A DNA stretch of 64,000 nucleotides, taken from assembly GCF_001894805.1 (NCBI RefSeq), contig NZ_BCWX01000004.1, positions 186,001-250,000 on the forward strand, in the 5' to 3' direction. This document shows positions 1-8,480 of this stretch, piece after piece. A program made the position numbers and the translations under genes. Numbering within the stretch: position 1 is the first letter of the stretch; every line of letters starts with the position of its first letter. Below the pieces are notes generated by a model. It saw only the letters and a program-made list of their open reading frames with translations, did no database searches and was not told where the DNA came from. This stretch comes from Rhodococcus globerulus NBRC 14531 (lineage in GTDB: Bacteria; Actinomycetota; Actinomycetes; Mycobacteriales; Mycobacteriaceae).

Positions 1-459
1 ATGGTGATTCATCTCGGTGTTCTCCACGGTGGACACGAGTACTTTCTGGACAAGATGGGTGGGCCGCTTGCCGCCGCGTTGCGCTCACGCGTCGGTGCAC
101 GATTTCCCGCGCACCGCGGCGCGGGTGGGCGTTCCATGCTGGCTCTGCTTTCCCCGGAAGAAGTCGATCCGATGATCGAGAGAAACCTTGCGGCTGTACC
201 TTCCGACGACCCTCGAGAATTGGATGCCCTGCACGCCGAACTTGCACGTATTCGTACGTCGCACGGCATCGCCTATCAATCGACCGGGAGGGTCCCGGGG
301 TTCGGTTCCGGAAGAATCTCCAGCTTGGGTTGCGCGATAAGAACTCCCGACGGCGCGGTGGTGTCACTGTGTGTCGCGGGCGAGGCTGAGAAGGTTCATC
401 TCGACCGAGTCACGCCACTGGTCAGGAAGGCCGCCGACGACCTAGCAGCAGCCGTTTGA
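1..459 (+). CDS. IclR-family transcriptional regulator, C-terminal part only
   Basis: This is the effector-binding half of an IclR-type regulator; the N-terminal winged helix lies outside the window, so the first ATG here is not necessarily a start. The visible part ends with the typical pattern of that domain: a GRVPGFGSGRISSLGCAI core, a VVSLCVAG strand, then a closing helix. It reads toward the dehydrogenase and Rieske genes on the same strand, which makes it a candidate local regulator. The ligand cannot be told from the sequence. Confidence 0.75.
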   Translation: MVIHLGVLHGGHEYFLDKMGGPLAAALRSRVGARFPAHRGAGGRSMLALLSPEEVDPMIERNLAAVPSDDPRELDALHAELARIRTSHGIAYQSTGRVPGFGSGRISSLGCAIRTPDGAVVSLCVAGEAEKVHLDRVTPLVRKAADDLAAAV

Positions 460-466
460 CCTGCTC

Positions 467-485
467 CATCTCGATAGTCGAGATG
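467..485. promoter_or_regulatory. 19-bp perfect inverted repeat between iclR and the dehydrogenase gene
   Basis: CATCTCGA and TCGAGATG flank a 3-base centre, eight bases after the iclR stop and 80 bases before the next start. There is no T-run after it, so an operator is as likely as a terminator. Its place next to an IclR gene suggests that protein as the binder; this is inference. Confidence 0.4.
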
Positions 486-564
486 CACCGACTGTCCATA
501 CAGCGGCTTTGGCTTACTGATTCGAGTACGGCACTAACTGCCCAAGAGGTCGAGAGGAATCACC

Positions 565-1401
565 GTGGACGAATTCGAAGGCAAAGTTGCACTGATCACG
601 GGAGCCGCACGAGGCCAAGGACGTTCTCACGCAGTGTCTTTTGCCGAGCGAGGCGCCGACGTCGTCATTGTCGATCGGTGCGAAGATCGTGAGACCGTCA
701 CATACCCCATGGCAACTGTCGAGGACCTGGACGAAACCGCACGGCTGATCGAGAAGACCGGACGCCGCGCGCTGATCGTACGGGCCGATGTGGCTGATCG
801 AGCTGCGATGGACAGCGCGGTAGCGCAGGGAATCTCAGAATTCGGCCGTATCGACATCGCTGTCGCCAACGCCGGAGTGTCCGCAATGGGTGCCGTCCAA
901 GCAACCTCGACAGCGCTGTGGGACGAAACAATCGGAAGCAATCTCACCGGGGTGTTCAATACCATCGGCGCCGTAGCACCGGGGATGATCGAACGCGGAT
1001 ACGGCCGGATCATCACCATCTCGTCGATGCTCGGCCGCCAAGGTGCGACAAACACCGCAGCCTACGTCGCGTCCAAGTGGGGCGTCATCGGGCTGAGCAA
1101 GAGTTCTGCGCTCGATCTCGCGCAGCACGGAATCACCGTCAATGTTGTTGCGCCAGGGAATATCAGCACTCCCATGATCCACAACGACAAGCTCTATCGG
1201 CACATGCGCCCCGACCTCGAATCCCCCACCGCCGACGATGTGGAACCCATCTTCCGGTCACTGCACAGCCAGCCTGTTGCCTGGCTTGATCCCTTCGAGA
1301 TCACGCGCGCGGTGCTCTTTTTCGCTGCCGCGGGCAGCGCCCACATCAGCGGAACAGTCATGCCGGTCGACGCCGGTAACGCTGCCCGCGTCACCGGCTG
1401 A
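565..1401 (+). CDS. Mycofactocin-coupled short-chain dehydrogenase/reductase
   Basis: This 278-residue protein is a classical short-chain dehydrogenase. It has the GAARGQGRSHA nucleotide-binding loop, an NAG motif, and a Ser plus YvasK catalytic pair near residues 150-170. The GQGRSHA loop, the YPMATVEDL insertion and the late P-x-AWLDPFEI stretch mark the mycofactocin-coupled group, whose NAD is thought to stay bound and to be re-oxidised by mycofactocin. The GTG start follows GAGAGGA by about seven bases. The substrate is probably a secondary alcohol. It lies 42 bases before the Rieske gene and is probably cotranscribed with it. Confidence 0.85.
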   Translation: MDEFEGKVALITGAARGQGRSHAVSFAERGADVVIVDRCEDRETVTYPMATVEDLDETARLIEKTGRRALIVRADVADRAAMDSAVAQGISEFGRIDIAVANAGVSAMGAVQATSTALWDETIGSNLTGVFNTIGAVAPGMIERGYGRIITISSMLGRQGATNTAAYVASKWGVIGLSKSSALDLAQHGITVNVVAPGNISTPMIHNDKLYRHMRPDLESPTADDVEPIFRSLHSQPVAWLDPFEITRAVLFFAAAGSAHISGTVMPVDAGNAARVTG

Positions 1402-1443
1402 TCACGCATCGCTCGAACAGTATTCGACCAAAGGAGCCTCACA

Positions 1444-2586
1444 ATGACAACATCAGTACCCGACTCAGACGACGCTATCCGCGAGATTCAGGCCGGCGAC
1501 GCCCCCACCCGATTTGCTCGCGGCTGGCACTGTCTTGGCCTCTCTCGCGAATTCAACGACGGAAAACCACACTCGATCAACGCTTTCGGCACCAAGCTGG
1601 TCGTCTTTGCCGGCGAGAGTGGTGACCTGAAGGTGTTGGACGCCTACTGCCGCCACATGGGTGGCGATCTGTCGCAAGGTGAGGTCAAGGGCGATTCGGT
1701 AGCGTGCCCCTTCCACGACTGGCGTTGGGGCGGCAATGGTAAATGCACAGGAATCCCCTACGCCCGCCGTGTACCTCCGCTGGCCAAAACTCGCTCCTGG
1801 CCGACGCTCGATCAGGACGGAATGCTGTTCGTCTACAACGACCCCGAAGGCAATCCTCCGCCGCCAGAGGTAGCACCGCCGCGCATTCTCGGCGCACTGT
1901 CCGACGAGTGGACGGATTGGAAGGGCTTCAAGCAGATCGTCGTCAACACGAACTGCCGCGAACTCATCGACAACAACGTCGACATGGCCCACTTCTTCTA
2001 CATCCACAAGTCATTTCCGACGTACTTCAAGAATGTCTTCGAAGGCCACGTCGCGGCTCAGTACATGAACGGCGTTGGCCGTGACGATTTTCGTCGGCCC
2101 GCCGCGGCCGGTGAACCGAAACTGTCCGGAAACAGTTCTTCGGCAGCGTATTACGGCCCGTCGTTCATGATCGACGAGTTGACGTACCACTACGAGAACT
2201 TCGATATCGAGTCGATTCTGCTTAATTGCCATTACCCGATCGACGAGAACAGTTTCGTGTTGACGTACGGCGTGATCGTCAAGAACTCCGAGCATCTCGA
2301 CGGTGAAGCCGCGACCAGTATGGCCGAGAGCATGAGCGGGTTCATCAGCACCGGTTTCGAGCAGGACGTCGAGATCTGGAAGAACAAGGCACGCATCGAC
2401 AATCCGCTCCTCTGCGAACAGGACGGGCCGGTGTACCAGCTTCGCCGTTGGTACGAGCAGTTCTACGTCGACGTCGCCGACATCAGCCCGGACATGGTGG
2501 CCCGCTTCGAATACGAACTCGACACCACACGTCCCGTCGAGTCGTGGCGACAAGAGGTTGCCGACAACATGGCAGCACGTCAGTGA
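1444..2586 (+). CDS. Rieske non-haem iron oxygenase, KshA-like
   Basis: This 380-residue protein is the terminal oxygenase of a two-component monooxygenase. The Rieske [2Fe-2S] ligands are C69, H71, C88 and H91 (CRHMGG and CPFHDW). The mononuclear iron site reads N-V-D180-M-A-H183-F-F-Y-I-H188. Length and motifs match the oxygenase component of 3-ketosteroid 9-alpha-hydroxylase (KshA), which acts with a KshB-type reductase; no reductase gene is visible here. Paralogues with different steroid or bile-acid specificity are common in Rhodococcus, so the substrate is left open. The ATG follows AGGAGCCTCACA. Confidence 0.85.
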   Translation: MTTSVPDSDDAIREIQAGDAPTRFARGWHCLGLSREFNDGKPHSINAFGTKLVVFAGESGDLKVLDAYCRHMGGDLSQGEVKGDSVACPFHDWRWGGNGKCTGIPYARRVPPLAKTRSWPTLDQDGMLFVYNDPEGNPPPPEVAPPRILGALSDEWTDWKGFKQIVVNTNCRELIDNNVDMAHFFYIHKSFPTYFKNVFEGHVAAQYMNGVGRDDFRRPAAAGEPKLSGNSSSAAYYGPSFMIDELTYHYENFDIESILLNCHYPIDENSFVLTYGVIVKNSEHLDGEAATSMAESMSGFISTGFEQDVEIWKNKARIDNPLLCEQDGPVYQLRRWYEQFYVDVADISPDMVARFEYELDTTRPVESWRQEVADNMAARQ

Positions 2587-2816
2587 GCGAGGCTGTTCAG
2601 ATCACCTGTGGGACATGCTCGGCCGAGGTTGTGGTGGAGAAGTTCAGTTGGCACCACACAACGGTGCAGTGGGACGCGGCGACGCTGTCCCACTGCACTG
2701 AACTCGGCGTTCCCGCAACCGCGACGCATGACATCGCCCCGATGCGCAGCTGCCCACGGCTACGCGACGCGATCAACGTGGCGGCAGTCGAAGGGAAGTT
2801 CGGCGACCTCGACTGA
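2583..2816 (+). CDS. Small Cys/His-rich protein cotranslated with the Rieske oxygenase
   Basis: A 77-residue protein starts at a GTG that overlaps the oxygenase stop (GTGA), which suggests translational coupling. It has a CGTC motif near the start, a WHH pair around residue 24, and two further cysteines, so a metal- or redox-related role is possible. I do not recognise a named family. The stop is five bases from the convergent lutC stop. Whether it is an accessory factor for the oxygenase is inference from the overlap alone. Confidence 0.65.
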   Translation: MSEAVQITCGTCSAEVVVEKFSWHHTTVQWDAATLSHCTELGVPATATHDIAPMRSCPRLRDAINVAAVEGKFGDLD

Positions 2817-2821
2817 CCCCC

Positions 2822-3445
2822 TCAGTCGACGATCACGACATGCAGATTTCGTGGGCCGTGAACACCTTCGACGCGTTCGAGTTCGATATCGGAAGTTGCC
2901 GACGGCCCACTGATCATGGTGGTGGGCCGTTCGGGGGTCAGCTTTGCCATCGCCTCGGGCACACCAACTTCCACGCTTGCGCGATGAACGACGCAAATGT
3001 GGGTATCAGGCACCAGAGTCAATGCGCGACGCCCCTGATCCGGACCGGCATCTAGAAAAATGGTGCCGGTCTCGGCGCAGGACACTCTGGACCCCGTAAC
3101 CACCGCGTCCAGTCTCTCGAGCTCCGGCGCAGGCACCTCGGAGCTGTCGACCACCAGTTCGCCGCTGAAGCCTGCAACCCAGGAGCGGTCAAGGCCGACA
3201 GGTATACCCACGGTTTTCAGATCGTTCGCGATGAGAATGCCGTTGATCGTCTCCACGATATCTGTTGTGCTGCACTGATAGACATGCGCCTTGTAGTCCA
3301 CCAAACGGTCGACAAGAAGCTCGATGCGCTCGGTATCGGGCAAGGTTCTGCCGGTGCGGTAGTGGCGCGGGATTTCGGCATCGCGAGCCGGAGCCAGTGT
3401 GATGGCGTCACGGATACGTCCGAGCACCACTTCGCGTGAGTTCAT
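2822..3445 (-). CDS. lutC: Lactate utilization protein C (LUD domain)
   Basis: This 207-residue LUD-domain protein is the third subunit of the LutABC iron-sulfur complex that oxidises L-lactate to pyruvate. It has the SCAETGTIFLDAG and TLVPDTHICVV segments typical of LutC and ends with the SATSDIELERVEGVHGP motif. Its ATG overlaps the lutB stop by four bases, so the three lut genes form one translationally coupled operon. Confidence 0.92.
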   Translation of the reverse strand: MNSREVVLGRIRDAITLAPARDAEIPRHYRTGRTLPDTERIELLVDRLVDYKAHVYQCSTTDIVETINGILIANDLKTVGIPVGLDRSWVAGFSGELVVDSSEVPAPELERLDAVVTGSRVSCAETGTIFLDAGPDQGRRALTLVPDTHICVVHRASVEVGVPEAMAKLTPERPTTMISGPSATSDIELERVEGVHGPRNLHVVIVD

Positions 3446-4962
3446 TTGCCTGCCTTACCTTCGCGACGAGCCTCGTCCAGCGCTGCTCGGCCTTCGTCGG
3501 AGTCCCACCAGGACCGGAAGGTCTGCTTGGGCGGCGCCGGGATATCCCTGGCCGCGGTCCAGCCGTTCAGCGGCGGCGGAAGCGTCGAGATCTTGCCCTT
3601 CTTGCCGGCTACGATGCGGCCCAGCCCAGCGGCCTTCTGCGCGGCAGTCCAGCGCGTCGACGAGGACATCGCGAACGAGGCTGCCTTCATCGCCACCGAT
3701 TCAGCCGTCACACCGGCCTGTTCCACCTTCTGGTGTCTCAATTCGACAAGCAGCGAAGGGATATCGATCTTGACCGGGCAGGCGTCGAAGCATGCGCCAC
3801 ACAGGCTCGAGGCAAAGGGAAGCGTCGAGTTGGGGTCGTCTTTGCCGTGCATCCCGGCCAGCTGCGGTGTGAGCACTGCGCCGATCGGTCCCGGATACGT
3901 TGATCCGTAAGCGTGTCCACCCGTGCGCTCGTAGACAGGGCACACGTTGAGGCAGGCCGAGCATCGAATGCAGTTGAGTGCCTCGCGGCCGATCTTGTCG
4001 GCCAAGGCCGCGGTACGTCCGTTGTCGAGCAGCACCAGGTGAAACTCCTGCGGGCCGTCACCGGGCGTGACACCGGTCCACATCGAGGTGTACGGGTTCA
4101 TCCGCTCACCCGTCGAGGATCGCGGGAGAAGTTGGAGGAAGACTTCGAGATCCTGATATGTCGGCAGGATCTTTTCGATGCCCATCACGGTGATCAGAGT
4201 TTTCGGCAGCGTCAGGCACATGCGTCCGTTGCCCTCGGACTCCACGACGGTCAGCGTGCCGGTGTCCGCGATCCCGAAGTTTGCACCCGAGATAGCTACC
4301 GGGGTGGTCATAAACTTGTGGCGCAGGAACTTTCGCGCAGCGCCGGCAAGGTCGGCCGGATTGTCCCCGAGATCGGGGTCCACATCGGGCATCTCACGCA
4401 GGAAGATCTCCCGGATCTCGGATCGATTGCGATGGATCGCGGGAACCAGAATGTGCGACGGTTTGTCGTGGCCGAGTTGGACGATCAATTCCGCAAGATC
4501 GGTCTCGTACGCCAAAATTCCCTGGGTTTCGAGGTGTTCGTTGAGTCCGATCTCCTGCGTTGCCATCGACTTGACCTTGATGACCTCGTCGGAGCCGGTA
4601 GCTTTGACAAGCTCGGACACAATAAAGTTGGCCTCGTTGGCATCTGCCGCCCAGTGAACGTGTCCGCCGCGAGCGATGACCGCAGCTTCGAACTGTTCGA
4701 GGAGTTCAGGCAACCGCGCCATGACGTCGGTTTTGATTGCAGATCCGGCGTCGCGCAACTCTTCCCAGTCCGGAAGCTCACCCGTTACATTGAGGCGCTT
4801 GGCGCGAATGGTGTGCGTGGCCTTGCCGATATTGCGTCGTAGTTGCGCATTGGCCAGCTCGTGATGCGCTGCGACGGGGAACTTTTCGGTTCCTCGCAGA
4901 AATCCCGCACCTTCGGGCGACCTCGGGGGAAAGCTGGGTAGACCCAGCGTCACGGCGCTCAT
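3442..4962 (-). CDS. lutB: Lactate utilization iron-sulfur protein B
   Basis: This 506-residue protein has an N-terminal LUD domain and a C-terminal ferredoxin-type region with two clusters of cysteines. The first is CIRCSACLNVCPVYE near residue 332, and the second is CGACFDACPVKID near residue 390, each fitting a [4Fe-4S] centre. It is the electron-transferring subunit of the LutABC L-lactate dehydrogenase. Overlaps of four bases join it to lutA upstream and lutC downstream. Confidence 0.94.
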   Translation of the reverse strand: MSAVTLGLPSFPPRSPEGAGFLRGTEKFPVAAHHELANAQLRRNIGKATHTIRAKRLNVTGELPDWEELRDAGSAIKTDVMARLPELLEQFEAAVIARGGHVHWAADANEANFIVSELVKATGSDEVIKVKSMATQEIGLNEHLETQGILAYETDLAELIVQLGHDKPSHILVPAIHRNRSEIREIFLREMPDVDPDLGDNPADLAGAARKFLRHKFMTTPVAISGANFGIADTGTLTVVESEGNGRMCLTLPKTLITVMGIEKILPTYQDLEVFLQLLPRSSTGERMNPYTSMWTGVTPGDGPQEFHLVLLDNGRTAALADKIGREALNCIRCSACLNVCPVYERTGGHAYGSTYPGPIGAVLTPQLAGMHGKDDPNSTLPFASSLCGACFDACPVKIDIPSLLVELRHQKVEQAGVTAESVAMKAASFAMSSSTRWTAAQKAAGLGRIVAGKKGKISTLPPPLNGWTAARDIPAPPKQTFRSWWDSDEGRAALDEARREGKAGK

Positions 4963-5708
4963 GCGTGCACCCGGCTTTCCACAGATGCCAGGATCTCAGC
5001 GAGGTGAATGGTCTTGGCACCCATCTGCAGTCGCGACATTCCGCCGCCGATATGCATGAGACAGGACGAATCTCCGGCGCTGCAGAACTCTGCGCCGGTG
5101 TCGGCCACATGGCGAATCTTGTCGGCCAACATGGCCGTCGACGTCTCGGCGTTCTTGATGGCAAACGTGCCGCCGAATCCGCAGCAGGAATCGGCTTCGG
5201 GGAGTTCCACCAGGTCGATGTCGCGAACGTTGCGCAGCAACTGGAGCGGCTTGTCGCCTACTCGCAGCATGCGCAGTGAGTGACAGGTCGGGTGATAGGT
5301 GACCCGGTGCGGGAAGTACGCGCCGACATCTGTGACATCGAGAACGTCTACGAGGAATTCGGAGAGTTCGTACGTCTTTGCCTTCACCGTCTGCACCTGC
5401 CCACACAGTGACGCTGTGCCGTAGCGCTCGGCAACAATCTCATGCTGATGCCGGACCGAGCCCACACACGAACCCGACGGCGCGACAACAGCGTCGATCG
5501 ACGTGTCACCGAACGTATCGGCGTAGTTCGCGACCAGCGGCAGCGCGCCCGGCTGATAGCCGGTGTTGACGTGCATCTGCCCGCAGCAGGTCTGTCCGGG
5601 CGGAAACACGACGTCGTGCCCAAGACGGGTGAGCAGGAGGGCGGTGGCCTTGGCCGCATCAGGAAACATCGTGTCCCCGATGCAGGTGGCGAACAGCGCT
5701 ACTCGCAT
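4959..5708 (-). CDS. lutA: Lactate utilization protein A (CCG-domain Fe-S oxidoreductase)
   Basis: This 249-residue protein carries two cysteine-rich CCG domains, seen as TCCGQMHVNTGY near residue 40 and SCCGFGG near residue 172, as in LutA/GlcF proteins. I chose the ATG at 5708 because it has GCGGAG six bases upstream and gives the standard MRVALFATC start; the open frame continues upstream through the operator without a credible start. It is the first gene of the lutABC operon, divergent from the lactate permease. Confidence 0.93.
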   Translation of the reverse strand: MRVALFATCIGDTMFPDAAKATALLLTRLGHDVVFPPGQTCCGQMHVNTGYQPGALPLVANYADTFGDTSIDAVVAPSGSCVGSVRHQHEIVAERYGTASLCGQVQTVKAKTYELSEFLVDVLDVTDVGAYFPHRVTYHPTCHSLRMLRVGDKPLQLLRNVRDIDLVELPEADSCCGFGGTFAIKNAETSTAMLADKIRHVADTGAEFCSAGDSSCLMHIGGGMSRLQMGAKTIHLAEILASVESRVHA

Positions 5709-5729
5709 GTGATCTCCGCAATCTTTCGG

Positions 5730-5744
5730 TGTGGTCAGACCACA
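5730..5744. promoter_or_regulatory. FadR/LldR-type operator upstream of lutA
   Basis: TGTGGTCAGACCACA is a perfect 15-bp palindrome, 21 bases before lutA. The core TGGTCAGACCA fits the TNGTNNNACNA pattern bound by FadR/LldR-type GntR regulators. A copy with the same arms sits before the permease gene, so one regulator could control both directions. Confidence 0.75.
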
Positions 5745-5800
5745 GTAAAGCACGGTCAGCGCCACAAGGAACCCGAATACCCGAAAAAACAAAAATTCCA

Positions 5801-5817
5801 CACAATGCTCGATTGTG
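5801..5817. promoter_or_regulatory. Inverted repeat in the middle of the lut/lctP intergenic region
   Basis: CACAAT and ATTGTG flank a 5-base centre. The repeat lies between the two FadR-type operators and differs from them in sequence, so it may bind a second regulator. It could also be chance. Confidence 0.3.
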
Positions 5818-5840
5818 AGCCGGGTCATGGTGTACGTTCC

Positions 5841-5855
5841 TGTGGTCCGACCACA
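5841..5855. promoter_or_regulatory. FadR/LldR-type operator upstream of the lactate permease
   Basis: TGTGGTCCGACCACA is a perfect 15-bp palindrome 36 bases before the permease start. Its 7-base arms are identical to those of the operator near lutA, and the centres are 111 bp apart, which would allow looping by one regulator. Confidence 0.75.
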
Positions 5856-5891
5856 CAAACCGTCATTCAGACCGTCTGTCAGGAGATACCA

Positions 5892-7559
5892 GTGGCTACC
5901 GAGCTACTCGCGGTGACTTTCACACCGTCCACTACCGCGATCGGCGGGTCGTTGACCGCGTCGGCGCTCGTCGGGCTGCTTCCCCTGGCGACGTTCTTCG
6001 TCCTTCTGACCGGATTCAAACTCAAAGCCTGGTACTCCGGACTCGGCGCGCTGGCAGTTGCCGCGATCGTGGCTGTCGTCGGCTTCGACATGCCCACGTC
6101 GCTGACAGCACTCTCGGCTCTCCAAGGCATCACCTTCGGACTCTTTCCGGTCATGTGGATCGTGGTCACCGCCATTTGGTTCTACGAATTGACAGTCGTC
6201 AGTGGACGTTTCGAAGACTTGAGACGCGTCTTCAATACCGTGGGCCGGGGCGATATGCGCGTGCAGGCAATGCTCATCGCATTCTGCTTCGGCGGAATGC
6301 TCGAAGCGCTCGCAGGTTTCGGAGCTCCCGTCGCTATTACCGGCGCCATGCTCATCGCACTCGGCATGCCGCCGATCCGCGCGGCCGTGACCGTCCTGGT
6401 CGCCAATACGGCACCGGTTGCCTTCGGCGCCATGGCAATTCCGATCACGACGGCCGGTAACCTGACGGGCATTCCCGCTACCGAGATCGCAGCCGTCGTC
6501 GGTCGTCAGACTCCGATCCTGGCACTGTTCGTACCGCTTCTGCTTCTGTTCCTGGTTGACGGAAAACGCGGAATGAAGCAGGTCTGGCCCATCGCATTGG
6601 TCACCGGTGCCGTTTTTGCGCTCGCACAGTTCTGGTGCTCCAGCCACTTCTCGTACGAATTGACCGACGTCGTCGCATCTCTCGCCGGTCTCGCAGCTGC
6701 GGTGACGATGCTCCGCTTCTGGCATCCCGCCACTCCCGACGATCAGCGTTCCAAGGTCGAACCCGAAAAGCTCAGTCCGTCAAGAACCTTCCTGGCACTT
6801 TTCCCCTACCTTCTCGTAGTCGTGGTCTTCGGCGTCGCCAAACTATGGACCGCCGGATTCGACCTCCCCGCCTGGCTGAGCAAGACCGATCGCAAGGTCG
6901 AATGGCCAGGTCTGTACGGAAATCTGCTGACCGACACGGGAACTCCCTCGTCGAGCGCGATCTACACGTTCTCGTGGCTGTCGAACCCCGGCACGCTGCT
7001 CTTGATCTGCGGCATTATCGTCACAGCCGTGTACGGATTCTGGACTCACGGCGGACGATTCCCGTTGACCGCCAGGCAATCGCTGACCACGTTCGGTACG
7101 ACAGTCGTGAAGATGCGTCTGGCCATTGCGACGGTCGCCACTGTGCTCGGCTTGAGCTACGTCATGAACCAGTCCGGACAGACCGTCTCGATCGGCACCT
7201 GGCTGGCCGGCACCGGCGCTGCATTTGCCTTCTTCTCTCCCATGCTCGGCTGGCTCGGTACTGCCGTGACCGGTTCAGACACCTCCGCAAACGCCCTGTT
7301 CGCCAAGCTGCAGCAGGTTGCTGGACAAACCGCGGGCATCGATCCGACATTGTTGGTCGCGGCCAATACATCGGGTGGTGTCGTAGGAAAGCTGGTCAGC
7401 CCGCAAAACCTGACGATCGCCGCGACCGCAGTCGGCCAGGTGGGCAGCGAGCCCATCCTGCTGCGCAAAGTCATCGGATACAGCCTCAGCATGCTGCTTA
7501 TCCTCTGCACGCTCGTGTATCTGCAGTCCACACCGGTCCTGTCGTGGATGCTCCCGTAA
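5892..7559 (+). CDS. lctP: L-lactate permease (LctP/LldP family)
   Basis: This 555-residue polytopic protein belongs to the lactate permease family, which imports lactate (and often glycolate) with protons. It has about a dozen hydrophobic segments and the conserved LEALAGFGAPVAITGAML region and NTSGGVVGK.VSPQNL motif. I chose the GTG at 5892, which has AGGAGA five bases upstream; the open frame runs far upstream through lutA and the operators without a good start. It diverges from lutABC and precedes the FadR-type regulator. Confidence 0.93.
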   Translation: MATELLAVTFTPSTTAIGGSLTASALVGLLPLATFFVLLTGFKLKAWYSGLGALAVAAIVAVVGFDMPTSLTALSALQGITFGLFPVMWIVVTAIWFYELTVVSGRFEDLRRVFNTVGRGDMRVQAMLIAFCFGGMLEALAGFGAPVAITGAMLIALGMPPIRAAVTVLVANTAPVAFGAMAIPITTAGNLTGIPATEIAAVVGRQTPILALFVPLLLLFLVDGKRGMKQVWPIALVTGAVFALAQFWCSSHFSYELTDVVASLAGLAAAVTMLRFWHPATPDDQRSKVEPEKLSPSRTFLALFPYLLVVVVFGVAKLWTAGFDLPAWLSKTDRKVEWPGLYGNLLTDTGTPSSSAIYTFSWLSNPGTLLLICGIIVTAVYGFWTHGGRFPLTARQSLTTFGTTVVKMRLAIATVATVLGLSYVMNQSGQTVSIGTWLAGTGAAFAFFSPMLGWLGTAVTGSDTSANALFAKLQQVAGQTAGIDPTLLVAANTSGGVVGKLVSPQNLTIAATAVGQVGSEPILLRKVIGYSLSMLLILCTLVYLQSTPVLSWMLP

Positions 7560-7581
7560 GCGCCACCTAGGCTCTTGGCTC

Positions 7582-8292
7582 ATGCCCTCCGATTCGAGTC
7601 CACGCGCGTGGGAACAAGTACTGACGCACCTGGAGAAGCGGCTGACCTCGGGAGAAGTCGTCCCGGGTCAGCGGCTTCCGGGTGAGCGCATTCTGGCGGC
7701 CGAACTCGGCGTCGGCCGATCATCGGTACGCGAGGCTCTACGCGTCATGGAAGCACTCGGACTACTCAAAGCCCAGACGGGATCCGGCCCGACCTCCGGC
7801 GCGATGATCGTGGCCCGCCCTACCGGCGGCATGACCATGCTGATGCGGATGCAAGTTGCCGCACAAGGGTTTCCGGTGACAGATGTAGTGAAGACGCGCC
7901 TGGTTCTCGAAGCCGAGGTCATGCAGGAACTTGCGCGGACGCAACCCACACCGGACCTGGGAGCCGCTGTCGAATTACTCGACTCCATGGACAACCTTGA
8001 TCTCAGCGCACACGAGTTCCTGATCCTCGACGCACAATTCCACGTTGCGCTGGCCGATGCTGCCGGCAACCAGGTTGTCGCGGCCATGATGACGGGGCTG
8101 CGCGAATCCATCGAGGCGTACGTCCTCTCCGGAGTGAACCTGGAGTGCTGGCCAACCACGTGCTGCCGGCTCCGGAATGAACACCGCGGAATAGTCGACG
8201 CCGTGCAGGCCGGAGATCCTGAGTTGGCGCGCGAACGTATCACCGGTCACATCCGTGGGTACTACGCGGAGAGCACTCACACCGGGGCCTGA
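7582..8292 (+). CDS. FadR-type GntR regulator, probable lactate regulator
   Basis: This 236-residue protein has an N-terminal GntR winged helix (PGQRLPGERILAAELGVGRSSVREALRVMEALGLL, in overlapping short segments) and a C-terminal FCD ligand domain with the usual D/H metal-site pattern (LDAQFHVALADAAGN and NEHRGI). It starts 22 bases after the permease stop and is probably in the same transcript. By position it is the likely ligand of the two TGTGGTC-N-GACCACA operators, making it an LldR-like, lactate-responsive repressor; this is inference. Confidence 0.85.
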   Translation: MPSDSSPRAWEQVLTHLEKRLTSGEVVPGQRLPGERILAAELGVGRSSVREALRVMEALGLLKAQTGSGPTSGAMIVARPTGGMTMLMRMQVAAQGFPVTDVVKTRLVLEAEVMQELARTQPTPDLGAAVELLDSMDNLDLSAHEFLILDAQFHVALADAAGNQVVAAMMTGLRESIEAYVLSGVNLECWPTTCCRLRNEHRGIVDAVQAGDPELARERITGHIRGYYAESTHTGA

Positions 8293-8346
8293 ACGTGGGT
8301 TGGTAATTGCACCCGTTTTTGTAGTGTAAGGTTGGTTTCACACCGA

Positions 8347-8420
8347 CGCGGGGTGGAGCAGCTCGGTAGCTCGCTGGGCTCATAACCCAGAGGTCGCAGG
8401 TTCAAATCCTGTCCCCGCTA
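8347..8420 (+). tRNA. Initiator tRNA-fMet (anticodon CAT)
   Basis: The 74 bases fold as a complete cloverleaf with the anticodon CAT at 8381-8383. The anticodon stem has three consecutive G-C pairs (GGG/CCC) and the first base C does not pair with the T at position 72; these two traits mark the initiator rather than elongator Met tRNA. The T-arm is GCAGG-TTCAAAT-CCTGT. The 3' CCA is not encoded (CAA follows the discriminator A). Confidence 0.95.
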
Positions 8421-8427
8421 CAAAGTG

Positions 8428-8465
8428 AAGGCCCGTAGGTTGCGCAAGCAACCTACGGGCCTTTT
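8428..8465 (+). terminator. Rho-independent terminator of the tRNA gene
   Basis: A perfect 16-bp stem with a GCAA tetraloop ends in TTTT, eight bases after the tRNA. The stem also reads toward the convergent gene at 8481 and could stop both transcripts. Confidence 0.9.
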
Positions 8466-8480
8466 GCTGTGCGCGCCAAT

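Noticed and set aside
3913-4842. Open frame of about 300 codons on the plus strand inside lutB
   Set aside because: It is antisense to lutB, which has complete iron-sulfur motifs; the antisense translation shows no family pattern.
5442-5891. Upstream in-frame extension of the lactate permease
   Set aside because: It would run through lutA and both operators and adds non-conserved sequence; GTG 5892 has a good ribosome site.
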